From: Vitis vinifera
Taxonomy: Eukaryota > Streptophyta > Magnoliopsida > Vitales > Vitaceae
Assembly: GCF_030704535.1 (NCBI RefSeq)
Contig: NC_081807.1
Location: forward strand, 4,629,001-4,693,000
Direction: 5' to 3'
Length of the DNA stretch: 64,000 nucleotides
Of this stretch, positions 35,091 through 46,430 are shown piece after piece. The first letter of the stretch is position 1. Every line of letters begins with the position of its first letter. A model generated the notes under the pieces. It saw nothing but the letters and a program-made list of their open reading frames with translations, did not search any database and was not told where the DNA came from. The position numbers and the translations under genes are program-made.

Positions 35091-35719
35091 AAAATAAACT
35101 AGCATAGAACTAATGAATTGCAATCATAAAAGATAGACATTTAATATAAGAAAAATAAAAGATTGTTCGAAATCGAGATTTAAAAGAATTTATCACAAAC
35201 AATTAATTAAACCAAACAACTAAAACCCAAACTAAAAAAAAAAGGAAATACGGTATCAAAAATCGAAAACTAACCTGTATTGTATTGGAAAAATACTTTC
35301 TTGATGTGTCAAAATGGCAGCCCAATTAGTCGTTCAGGTCCTCTACCGCTCCCAAAAAAAAACTCTTGCGTGTGTTCATCTCCTCTAAAAAAGATTACTT
35401 TTTGTATGTGAATTTCTGCTCCCAAAAGAAAAGTCCACCGTGTGTTCTCTCTGTGACATGTTTATATGGCAGCACCTTCCTTCTATATGGCAGCACCTTT
35501 CCTCTATTGAATATTCTATATCCTTTTTCAATGCACATGGATAAGGAAAGTGCATACATGGTGGCTCATTGGGAGATTCCCTCAAGGATGCAGCCACATC
35601 TCGTTTAGTAAGTGATACAAGTTGACTTTTCTTTCTAAACAAAAAAGAATCCCCCTTACAGCCCACTATATGCGTGTTGTGCACAAAGTGGTCACTTCCT
35701 TTCTATTTTCATGCTATTT

Positions 35720-36154
35720 TCCTTTCTACTCATCCATCTGTTCCGCAACGTTGCATTCTAAGGATACTTTCGATTTCATCAGCTGTCATATACTTGGATC
35801 TGAACTGTGGCCACCAACATCACTCTTCCGACTGCTAGTATCCAAGCCCTGTTGAGAAACCCGATGATTTGGTCTACCTTTTTGCATTGACTTGGGTCTT
35901 TGATCCCTCAGATTACCTATCCCAAGCATTGCTTCATATTTGTTCATGATGAGTGGAGCTGGGGAAAGATGGGGATTAAATAGTTGGGGCTGCAACCCTG
36001 ATAAATGACCAAATGAAGGTTGAACTGGATGATGCAGTCTATGCTGCTGTGGCTGCTGTTGCAGCATTAACTGTGGTTGCCGCTGTCGCTGCAGCTGCTG
36101 TGGCTGCAGCTGTTGTGGCTGCAGTTGCTGTGGCTGCAGCTGCTGTGGCTGCAA
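35720..36154 (-). pseudogene. PAT1-homologue (mRNA decapping factor) fragment in U2
   Basis: The minus-strand frame begins in a Gln-rich run of QPQQL repeats and continues HHPVQPSFGHLSGLQ, LFNPHLSPAPLI, MNKYEAMLGIGNLRDQRPKS and GLDTSSRKSDVG. After one frameshift it reads WPQFRSKYMTADEIESILRM. This is the middle of plant PAT1 (topoisomerase II-associated protein PAT1 family), which promotes mRNA decapping and decay in cytoplasmic granules. About 140 of ~800 residues are present. It is a captured piece broken by a frameshift and a stop, not a gene. The opposite-strand Ala/Val-rich frame at 36013-36276 is only its shadow. Confidence 0.85.
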
Positions 36155-38869
36155 CTGCTGTGGCTGCTATTGTTCAGGATATGATGAAGTTTTGTACAGA
36201 GGCTTCAATTATGAGAGATGGGAAGAAGAAGCATGGGGCTGTGATGACCATCTTTTGCCATCTTGAAGGCTTTTAGTCTCAAACATATGTTGATCAAACC
36301 AGTAATGTAGATCCTCTTGTACTCCCCAAGATGGTGCTCCTTATGCAAAACAAAATAAGATAAGATTAAAAAATCAAAGGAAAAGAGAAGCAACTAATGA
36401 AAGTCATGAAATTGGTAATAAAGTGAAATACGATTAAAAGAAAATGAAAGAGAAAATGAGATATCAGATTGTACAATTCCATCATTCAATAAGGGGGTTG
36501 TATGCATATTTAATATCTAAACAATTCTCTATTAAGTAGGTAAATAAATGAAAGAAAGAAAGAAAAAAAAAAACAAGACGTAATAGAAATTAAAAAATGA
36601 ATAAATAAATGGATGAATAAATAAACAAACAAATAAATGAATAAACAAAGAAAATATAATCATCAAATGCATGCAATAATGATCAAGAGATTATATAAAA
36701 ATGTTGAGCCCCAATGAAGTGCTTAAGCGGGTCTAAGGTGAATCTAGGCGAGTTTAAGGTGTCTAAACGGGCCCAAAATGTCTAAATTAGCCAAGGGTGA
36801 TGCCTAAGTGGACCTAAAAGTGCACCTAAGAGCTATCCTAAGAAGGAATGAAAACCTTAAGTCTAAATCAAAACTGCCAAGGGTCACAATAAGGGGTTAG
36901 GCAATCCCTCAACTAGAGTCTCCGAGGTGGCTCAAGAAAGGTAAGTAGCGTGAGTAGCTATGGGCTACCAAGAGATTACTGTAAAGTATTGGTAATGGAC
37001 TTTAAAACATGTGCTAAAGGGACAAAATTGAGGGTCTACACTCTCCTACAATCTTTTTTGCAAATTCACCATTGATCAAATGTAGCTCAATCCAACATTT
37101 TTCCAGCTTCTCACCCTTAGTTCCCACCATTTTGTGAATCCAAAACCTTTAGTCTTAAATGAACGGAAAAATGCACCTTATGATGTGATGTTGTTTCTTC
37201 TACATCTTCTGCATAGAGATGAAAATAAGATAAAATAAAACACACACACACAAAGACTAAAAGAAACAAAGACATAAATAAAAACCAAAGCAAAGACCAA
37301 AAAAAAAAAAAATCAATCAAAAAGGAAAGAAAGAAAGAAAATATATGCAATTTTATTATCAAGCAGGGTTTTTCCCTTTTTTATATTAAAATTCTTATCA
37401 TTAACCGTATTTGTACCCATGGAAGGTAAAGGTAGTACCTAAAGAATGTAAATTTAGTATCTATAAGACATGTAGCACACATGTACATAAGTTCCTGACT
37501 TACTTGAAGTAGCCATGAAACAATGGATTCAATCATGCACCCAAGGTTACAAAGGTAGTATCTAAGGATGGAAAAAGCAGTACCTAAGGAAGATAATATA
37601 CTACCTAATAAGGGTACTATCATCAATCAACTCCAATGTAAAATCTAGAGAGAAACTTATTGATCATCTTGTGGGCTTGGTACATGAAGGAATACAAGTA
37701 TAAACTATATTCTCTAGCCTTGGTACAAATAGAAAGGAAGTTAGGGTTGAGTTGTGGAGAAAAATCCAAGTTTGAGAAAATATTTTAGTGTGTTTGTGCG
37801 AGAAAGAGAGAGAGAGAGGTTGCATAGAAAAGAATATTTGGGATATTTGGAGTGGCTATGGGTTTTAAAACAGAGTGTTTGATACTAGATAAGTTGTACT
37901 TTTAATGTTTAGATTAAGGGTATTTGCTACCGTATGCCTTCATTTAGGGAATAGTCCTTGATCATGTTAAATATTTGGTTAAAAGGGATGAAATAATCCT
38001 TTCTATATTTTTACTTGAAAAATAACTTTTTTTTAATGTACACGTCTCTTACCATTTCAAGTATTTACATATAGGTTTAAAAAAAATGTTATTTCTACAA
38101 GAAAATGGTAAAGATATTTTTATCAAAATGAAAAAAAAAAGAACAAAGGGTTAAATTTTAAAAATTGGATTTTATTGATCTTTTGAATCAAATAACTCAA
38201 AAAGAAAGAGAAATTGGTTTTGGTGGCTTTTTGAAGATTTTTTCTCTCTTTACTTTCAACGTGTAAGACTTGGCTGGCAAGGTGGAGAGCATTTTGGATT
38301 TGAAATACACATGAGCTGAAAATGCATAATTCTCCAAATAATTTCCAATTGCATTATAAACCTTAAAATATGAAAAATTAGGATCTTATTTTGCTGATAT
38401 TTTTATATTAGCGTATTGAAGCACACTTTTCCCTAAATATGAAGTTTTTAATTCGAAAATATACACGATACTCAACAAAACGTATCCCTAAATATGAAGT
38501 AATTAATTCGAAAATATACACGACACTAAACAAAACGTATCTTTGATCAAACATTTGAATGTGGAGAGTGCTGTACGTTGCCAAAATCATCGAGAGAGAT
38601 ACCCTTTGCGGCTGCAGATTTTGGAAATAACTTGGTATCACTTGACCAATTATCATTGACATTTGCGCAACCCATGAGCCCACACCCCCAACCAAAACTT
38701 AAAACGTAACCCCAATTATGTCCAGGTTCAATGTACTAAACCAACCCCACTACACTACAAAAACCACCTGCTAAGTGGCCAAGTCCCCCTCACCATCTTC
38801 ACGTGCAGCTAACACCAGCAGTGCATAACCGCCATTTCTAAGTTCTAAGTTCTAACCACTACCACAGCC

Positions 38870-40080
38870 ATGGGAGAGGTCGATCCAGCTTTCATCCAAG
38901 ACACCCAACATAGGCCTAAGCTCGCTGTTATCGAAGCTGAAGGCATCCCCCTCATTGATCTCTCTTCCGCCAATGCTTCCAACCATGTTTCTCAAATAGC
39001 TGATGCGTGCAAGAACTGGGGCTTCTTTCAAGTCATCAACCATGGGGTGCCCTCCGAGTCTCGTCGTAAAATTGAGGATGCGGCGAGGAAGTTCTTCGCT
39101 CTGCCATTGGAGGAGAAGAGGAAGGTGAGTAGAGATGAGGTGAATCCTTTTGGGTATTTCGATACTGAGCATACCAAGAACGTTAGGGACTGGAAGGAAG
39201 TCTTTGATATCGTGGCGTCATCCCCCGCCTTCATCCCTGCTTCGCCTAATCCTGACGACAAGGAGCTCGAAAAGCTGATCAATCAGTGGCCTCAGTACCC
39301 TCCTGAATTAAGGTACAAATTCCACCAGCTAAGGCACAGTCACTACAGTGAATTACTTAAGTTTTTTTGTTCTAATTGAGCTGATTTATACAGGGAGGTA
39401 TGTGAAGAATATGCTAGAGAAATGGAAAAACTAGCTGTCAATCTGTTGGGACTCCTCTCTCTGAGCTTAGGTTTGCCAGAGAACAGATTCAATCTTCTCT
39501 TTGAAGAATCAACAAACTTCATCCGCCTCAATCACTACCCACCTTGCTCCATTCCTCACCTAGCTCTGGGCATTGGTCGCCACAAGGATTCCGGAGCCTT
39601 AACTTTCCTTGCTCAGGATGATGTTGGAGGGTTGGAAGTAAAGCGAAAAACTGATGGAGAATGGGTTCGAGTTAAGCCCACCCCAGATGCTTATATCATC
39701 AATGTTGGGGATATAGTTCAGGTACCACCCAAGAACTTTGAATTACAAGTACATGCTTATCAGTAGTGTTTGGCTCAAGGAATTTTTCACTCATTTGGTT
39801 AATTCTACTGATATTAAACCAGGTCTGGAGCAACGATACTTATGAAAGTGTGGAGCACAGGGTGATGGTGAATTCAGAGAGGGAAAGGTTCTCGATTCCG
39901 TTCGTTTTGAGTCCCGGGCACCATGTTTGGGTGAAGCCCTTGGAGGAGCTGACGAAGGGGGAAAAGCCAAAGTATAGAGCATACAACTGGGGAAAGTTCT
40001 TTGTTACGAGAAGGCGCAGTAATTTCAAGAAGCTTGATGTGGAAAACCTCCAAATTTCTCATTTCAGGGTATCAGAGTAA
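38870..40080 (+). CDS. 2OG-Fe(II)-dependent dioxygenase copy 4 (DOXC class), intact
   Basis: The exons are 38870-39312, 39394-39721 and 39823-40080 and give 342 residues with no stop. All catalytic residues are kept: H211 and D213 in GRHKDSGAL, H269 in VEHRV and R279-F-S281. It has the family's usual Gly after HKDS, unlike copy 3. The tail NWGKFFVTRRRSNFKK is complete, whereas the duplicate partner copy 1 has a stop at that Trp. Small differences from copy 3 (FLAQ for ILAQ, FVLSPG for VFFSPG) lie away from the metal site. The upstream region keeps the ~340 bp family block with CTACAAAAACC at the TATA position near 38754. The enzyme activity class is secure; the substrate is unknown. Confidence 0.94.
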
Positions 40081-40998
40081 AAGGGTCAGTGGGACATTAT
40101 CTATCATGTATTCAATAAGAGCTTGTTTTAGCTCTCTGAAGTTGGCCATGCAGTATAGGATGCGTATATGCATGGAGAATTTGGAGGTTTGGTGTGAAAA
40201 TAATAATGTAATTTGCTTGATAAATAAGCAGCAATGCATGCTGCATTAATGGAATAGTCATTTTCTTCCTATATCGGGAAGAAAGTTATTAAGATCAATG
40301 GATCCTAAATAAGCATATAGTCACAATTAACAAATTTAATAATTTTTAAAAACATTTTGAATCCTATGATATACACCCAAGAAGAAGTGAATGTGAATTT
40401 CTTTTTCAAATTTTAGTAGAAAAAGATACGAATAATAAAAACTAAAGTAAAAATGAAATGGGAAGAAAGAGATATAATCAATACATTTACAATGGTTCAC
40501 GATTCTCTATGTCCACATATCAACTTTGCTTATTCTAAAATTTATTTTAAATAAAATATTATTTTTAAATTATTATAATTTATTTTAAACAAAAAATTTA
40601 ATTATATCTTTAAGATGGCGTTAATATCTATATTTCATTATATATATTAAAATAGTATTGTAGACCTGTGATCGTGTCCTTACTTGAAAAAAAAAAAGAC
40701 AAGACTCACTTTGGATTGATGAAAATGGTTTTAGGCCACGTATCTTTATTTTATTTTTAAATGGAAAAAAAAAAATTCTAAGTATGAAACTTGAAAGGAA
40801 AATACGGGTTTATGAAAAACCAAGTCTGGGTTCAAGGGTCAGGTTACTTGTTGAGAAGGTAGGATGATAAATCGTAATACCCCTTTATACCCTAAAATTA
40901 GGTCTCTAATAATCAAGTTAATATAAGAATGACAATTGATCAAAAAGTCAACAAATACCAAGTAATGATCAATGATGTGTTATGGTTGAGCTATAATT

Positions 40999-41809
40999 AT
41001 GGCTTTAAAAATTGGATTGGATCGGCTGGTCACGGTTTCAATCTGGTTTGGTCAATTGGGCTGGAAAGTGGTCGGACTAGTTAAATCGGTGGTTCGGCCG
41101 ACTAACCGGACGGTTCGGATGGAACCATCCGGTTCAACTTTTTTTTTTTCCCCATTGTCGCCACTCCTACCCGCGTGCGCTGGAAGAGCTCTTCTTGCCC
41201 ATTGGAACCCCCCACCCCATCGGCACCCCTTGCACTGGAAAAGCCAAAAAGCTTTTCCCCTTTTGGCCCACCGGAAGGGCCCCCACCTGGCGCTAGAAAT
41301 GGAAACCCCACCCCCCAAAACCCTGTTGGAACCCTTTTTTGCTTGTTCCTCTCCTCTCTTTTTCCATTTTTTTAAATTATTTTTTACCTCATTTCAGTAT
41401 AATTTATTTTCTTTTATATTTATTATTTTTTATTTCATGATGTTTAAAACTTATGATTTTAATTTAAATTAATGAAAATATTATAATTTTAAATAAATTC
41501 ATGATTTTAAAATAAGTTTTTTTTTATTTAAAAATGAATTTGAAAATTTGAAAATTAAAATTAAAATTATGATTTTAATTTTAATTTCTAATTTGAAACT
41601 AATTTTCTAATTTTTAAATAAAATTTTAATTTTTAAATAATATATAAATTATTATTTTTATTTTTATAATTATTTTAAATTTTAATAATTTATAAATTAT
41701 ATATTTATGACATCACTAGTTTGACCGTGATTTGACCGCCGATTCGACCAGTGAACCGTGAACCAGTAACTTTTCCAATTCAATGATCGGTCCGATTTTG
41801 AAAACATTG
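40999..41809. mobile_element. Mutator-like MITE (811 bp), related to 21306-22169
   Basis: The left end ATGGCTTTAAAAATTGGAT and the inverted right end CAATGTTTTCAAAATCGGA match the ends of the MITE at 21306. The flanks GCTATAATT (40990-40998) and GTTATAACT (41810-41818) are a 9-bp duplication with two changes. The empty site is at about 13630 in copy A. A GC-rich core at 41140-41340, unlike the AT-rich rest, may be captured DNA. Confidence 0.8.
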
Positions 41810-42419
41810 GTTATAACTAAACGAATAGGAAAAGGAAAGAACGTACTTGAGAATAAGTTGAGCGCTTCGTGAGAAACATGGTTAGTGTACAATAACAAGC
41901 ACAAAATAATCTCATGTATGCTAGAGCAAGACAGAGATCAATCATTAGTCAATCAAGTGTAGCAATTAAAAACAATAATCAAAGGAGAAAAATTCATATG
42001 TTGGGCCTACCAATGTCCAATTTATTTGCATGAATTAATTTTAGGAATTTCATCTTTCTAATGATCATGGAGAAAAAGATAATAGAAATTTGGACAAAAT
42101 TCCATTATTTTTAAAAACATAGAATTTATTCATATTTATTAAAAAATTGGAAAATGATTAAAAATCAAAGAAAATAGAAAAAGGTCTATGCCAAAAGGAA
42201 AATGGCAGCAAATTTTTTTTGAAAATAGATTTTATTAATTTGAAGAGAATTACTGAGGGATTTTAAAAGGGAAATGAATTTGTCAAAATTTTAAATTTAA
42301 AATCAATTTTTCAAAAAAGAAGAGGGTGATAGTACGCTTGAGAATTATGCGCAGAATTGCACACCTAAGAAGGTGGCCATGCACGTAGGAATTTCATGCA
42401 CGTAGGAAGAGGGGAGAGG

Positions 42420-43540
42420 AGCTTGTGGGAACACCCATCTGCAAATTGTTCAATGTCACAAAACTTGTTTCACTCACTGCTTTTCCAGGTTTACTCTTCT
42501 CATCACTTCTTTCAGGAATGACTGCAGTTGACTTGTATTACACTGATCTTCTCTTGGACAAATTTAAGTCTGGGTTCCGGTTCTGGTCCATGGAGTTGTG
42601 TATAATTTCATGTAAGATGGGTGAGTCTTCTTCATGATATTTTCCAAAAGCTCCTTTCCCTTCAGCATTTGGGGTTTGAACCATTTCAGTAGCCGCTTGT
42701 ATGGACACCATATCAGTCACTGCTTGCACAATTTGGAGATGGAAATCCAGAAACTGATCAAAACAGGCGGCTGGAGGTGCTCGTGGTGTAGATGATCCAG
42801 GAAGCTGTGCACCAAACTACCTTAACAATGGAAAACTAATGGGGCAGACCCAGTAGTATCTTCTCCAACCTTACCACTCACAGCCATCAAGTTGGAAGTT
42901 CCTTCGGAATCTACATACAAAGCGCGCCCACCACCATTGGCAGAGGAAAAACCTGATCAATTTCAATGTCAAATCTTTATGTGACTGCTGCGGAACAGTG
43001 CAGGTTAAGGAGTTGGCCAACTTCATTAATTGAGAACTCCGGGAAATTTCAGTGAAGCATGAAGCGCTTTGTTGGAGGACCCGTCCAGAGAAGCCAGTCG
43101 TTGAGCATCACCAGCTTGATGTGGTGCCCCAAGTGTCACATTGCAAAGGACCTGTGTACCTCCACGTTAAAAGAGTGATGATCCATGCAGTATAGGTAAT
43201 TTGCCAGATTCACAATACAAAAGCCCAACTTCGTTGAGATGCCTTCCCTCAACTCAAAGTCTTTCTGCAAGCTTCGTCATATAATTTTTACACCTTCACT
43301 GGGTCTTATCAAACACCCATTTGGCTCTAGTAGACAACACATTAAGAACATCCACATCGCGGTACTCACGATACCATGTAGGTCAATCTTTAAGGATTTC
43401 TGCGATCCTTGTTGGCTCTAAACTGAAAATGGAGAACTTGGAAAGAGGAGAGCGATGGGGGTTGAAGGAGCTGAGCAGGCCATCGGAGATAGAACAAGGC
43501 AGTGGCTTCACTCCTCGGATAACAGGCTTAATTTGACTGG
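42420..43540 (-). pseudogene. Second copy of the U1 gene fragments
   Basis: This is the same minus-strand series as 14220-15350 in copy A: the unrecognised fragment (42538-42729 frame), the PNPase-like fragment (about 42990-43270) and the START-like fragment (about 43325-43430). The coding frames have drifted no more slowly than their surroundings, as expected of non-functional copies. Confidence 0.65.
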
Positions 43541-44592
43541 CTCTATAACAACCGGATTTTTAATGACATGTCAGATTAAAGTTATCATAAAATCATTAGT
43601 CAAATGTTAAAAAAGAATGACGAAAATCCCCGTGTTAATATTTAATTAAGAAATTTTTTGAAAAAGTTAATAAAAAGTCAATAGTATAAAAATTCCATCA
43701 CGTCATATGCAAAGAGTAGGAATTTCAAAAATTAAATTTAAATTTGGAAAAAAATTCAACCATCAAATAATTATTGATATTATAGTCTCTAAAATTGAAT
43801 ATTAAGTATATTATGACCATTAATTTAATTATAGAGAATTGTAGTAAGAAAAACTTGATAAAAATTTAGATTATATCAAATTGTTATAATGGATAATTAA
43901 AAAGAAATTGAATTTAATTTTATAAGAAATCAATAATTTTTATAATTAGAATTAAACCTTATAGAATTACAAAACATCAAATAAAATTGAATTGAAATTA
44001 CATTAAGAGTAAATTATGATATATTAATTTAGGGAATATAAAAGGCTAAATTAATTAAATATGAATTTAGTGAATTTAACTTTTGAAATTTTGATTCAAT
44101 TGAGAAATTTGACAAATGAAGTAAATTAAATAAAAGTTATACCAAAGGTTGAGAATATGATTTTATAAATTGAATGACTAAATAACTAATGGAATTAAAT
44201 TTCAGAATATTGCTTAAATTTTATTGGTAAATAAATATTGGTAAAATTAAAGGATTAAATATTATTATGAATTTCAGCTTCTTGATGTTGAAGAATTATT
44301 TTATGTTTCAGATTTTTTTCTAAAATTGATTTTTTTTAAATATATAATTAATGAAATCATGTTCTAAATGAATTTCATAATAAAAATGTTTCAAGTAATT
44401 AAAGTCAAATTAATTTTTTTTTGAAAAGTAGACTTGTAATAAATTTAATTAAGAATATAGCAGTATATTTTTCGTAAGACAATAAATCATATATTGAGTA
44501 TAATTTATAATTGTAGAATATGAAATAAAGAATAATAATTTGATTTATTAAAAAAATGATACATGTGACATTTTAAATTTGTTATAATAAGA

Positions 44593-44595
<3 letters not shown>

Positions 44596-44663
<68 letters not shown>
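44596..44663. repeat. (AT)n microsatellite, ~33 units, with (AAT)n nearby
   Basis: An uninterrupted AT dinucleotide run of about 68 bases. A shorter AAT trinucleotide run lies at 44827-44850. Confidence 0.97.
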
Positions 44664-44672
<9 letters not shown>

Positions 44673-45232
44673 GAAAAGTATGAAATTGTATTTAAGTAGA
44701 TTTTTGGATTAAAATAAATAAATTTCTTAACATGGTATGGTTGATAAAGAATAATAATTATAATAAAAAAGAAGAAGTGCAAAATGGTGTCTTAAAGTTG
44801 AAAAGATAAAGAAATTGAGAAAATGAAAATAATAATAATAATAATAATAAGGAATGTCTTATGGGAGAAGAAAGAAGAATATAAGGGGATTTACCTAACT
44901 AGCTTCAAGTTCGCCAACGATGTCATCTTTCTGTATAACTTTTACCTAACTATGACTCGCTTGTTATTGTGGAAAGTATACCCGATTAAAGGTTTGGATG
45001 CAATTGATGTCAAGCACGAGATAGAACTCTGAGACAGACCCTGGAACAGTGATTGTTCCAGTTTTATGGTTTATAAAGGAAGTTCGTTCATAGAATAGCG
45101 CAGGTAAGGGGAGCTCATCCCAATAGACAGAGTTCGAGATTGAGGAAGTAGAACGTGAATTTGCCGTTTTTGAGATTGTGCACTCGCGCTTTCAGCTCTG
45201 TTTCATACGCTAATGTGTTCTTGTTCCATTAA

Positions 45233-45415
<183 letters not shown>

Positions 45416-46280
45416 TGATGATAAAGGGCCAACTATCGTTGCGTTACAGAGGACGGTGTCGTCTCACTTTGATTTCCTTCATTTGTAGATCAGATGATAT
45501 GCTTTAGCGATGTTACCTACCAAATAAACTGCTAGGTGATCGAAATCGCTCAAGTCAGTGAGGACTCACTCACTCACCTGAATCTCAACCTTTCTTAACT
45601 GTGAAACCTATTCTTGCACTTGTGTTGAATCTTCTACTCTTTATGGGCATGAATCCGAGTAAGCATCTCGTGCGAGGTCTCTATCATCTTACTATACTCC
45701 TTTTTCCATGCCAAGTCTAATCTCTAACATTGATTCTGATTTCTCGTCGATTTCAATTCTCTTGAGACTTTAGTTACATACCTTCTAACTGGGTAAGCCC
45801 TGTAAGACATTGTGTAGCCTGGGAGCATATGCCTCCCATCAATCCCGTTCTCATACGAGATTGTATGATTTTTCTTAGAAAGAAAATAAGCTTTCTTGAA
45901 AACAGGAAGGTGGAAGGAAGACAACCTATAATGCATTACCAGAAGGAGAGCTACCTGCACTAATAGCTAGAGGACCTAGAACTCCAGAACTAGAGTAAGT
46001 GATTGAGCCATAACAGAGTGCTAGAGGGCCGGAGAGATATTGCAAGGTCTAAGACGACCCAAAAAGCACTTGATCATGATCAACTTTGTAGGCCTACTTG
46101 GGTATTGAGCATTTACCTATAAGAACTGAAGTTCTTCTAGCGGCCAAATAGCGTATAGTAAAAAAGGTTGTTTTTAGTGGACAATTAGGTTGTGAGGGAG
46201 GAAATTGACTGTTGCACATTCATCTGATTCTAGATCTAGAATTTCATTTCCATTCATAGTGCAAATGATGGGAAATTGAT

Positions 46281-46430
46281 TGTTTTCTTGAATATCATTC
46301 AAAAAAGTTTTAGATTGCCTAGTATTCCACCAATTAGTAACCCAAGATTCCAAACTTTTATTAAATGATAAAGAGATCCACCAGGACAAAAATACTATAG
46401 ATGCAAGATATAGAAGGGGAGTGAATGCAA
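46281..46430 (-). pseudogene. cemA: Plastid cemA (envelope membrane protein) N-terminal fragment
   Basis: Minus-strand reading gives [20 protein letters not shown], then [19 protein letters not shown] and FLNDIQE. This matches the N-terminus of CemA/Ycf10, an inner-envelope protein linked to proton and inorganic-carbon balance of the plastid. About 50 of ~229 residues are present, after which the frame runs into unrelated sequence. It is a non-functional fragment in the organelle-derived block. Confidence 0.92.

Larger units (their letters stand above)
32964..37040. mobile_element. LTR-like unit U2 carrying a PAT1 fragment
   Basis: The unit starts TGTGGACCTGCA and ends GAGGGTCTACA. A perfect 5-bp duplication CTCTC lies on both sides (32959-32963 and 37041-37045). 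The first 300 bp (CCCCACTCGATTGGCGA, GGAGCCGCCACTTATTTTA, CCGGGGATCAGGTTACTTATTGGGAAGGTA) are homologous to the same end of U1 and, inverted, to U3. The other end does not repeat this sequence, so there is no LTR pair within the 4,077 bp. Inside are a ~110-bp tandem array and a minus-strand PAT1-like coding fragment. No retrotransposon protein is encoded. Confidence 0.82.

Noticed and set aside
36013-36276. Ala/Val-rich 87-residue + strand protein
   Set aside because: It is the reverse of the CAG/CAA-coded glutamine run in the PAT1 fragment on the other strand.
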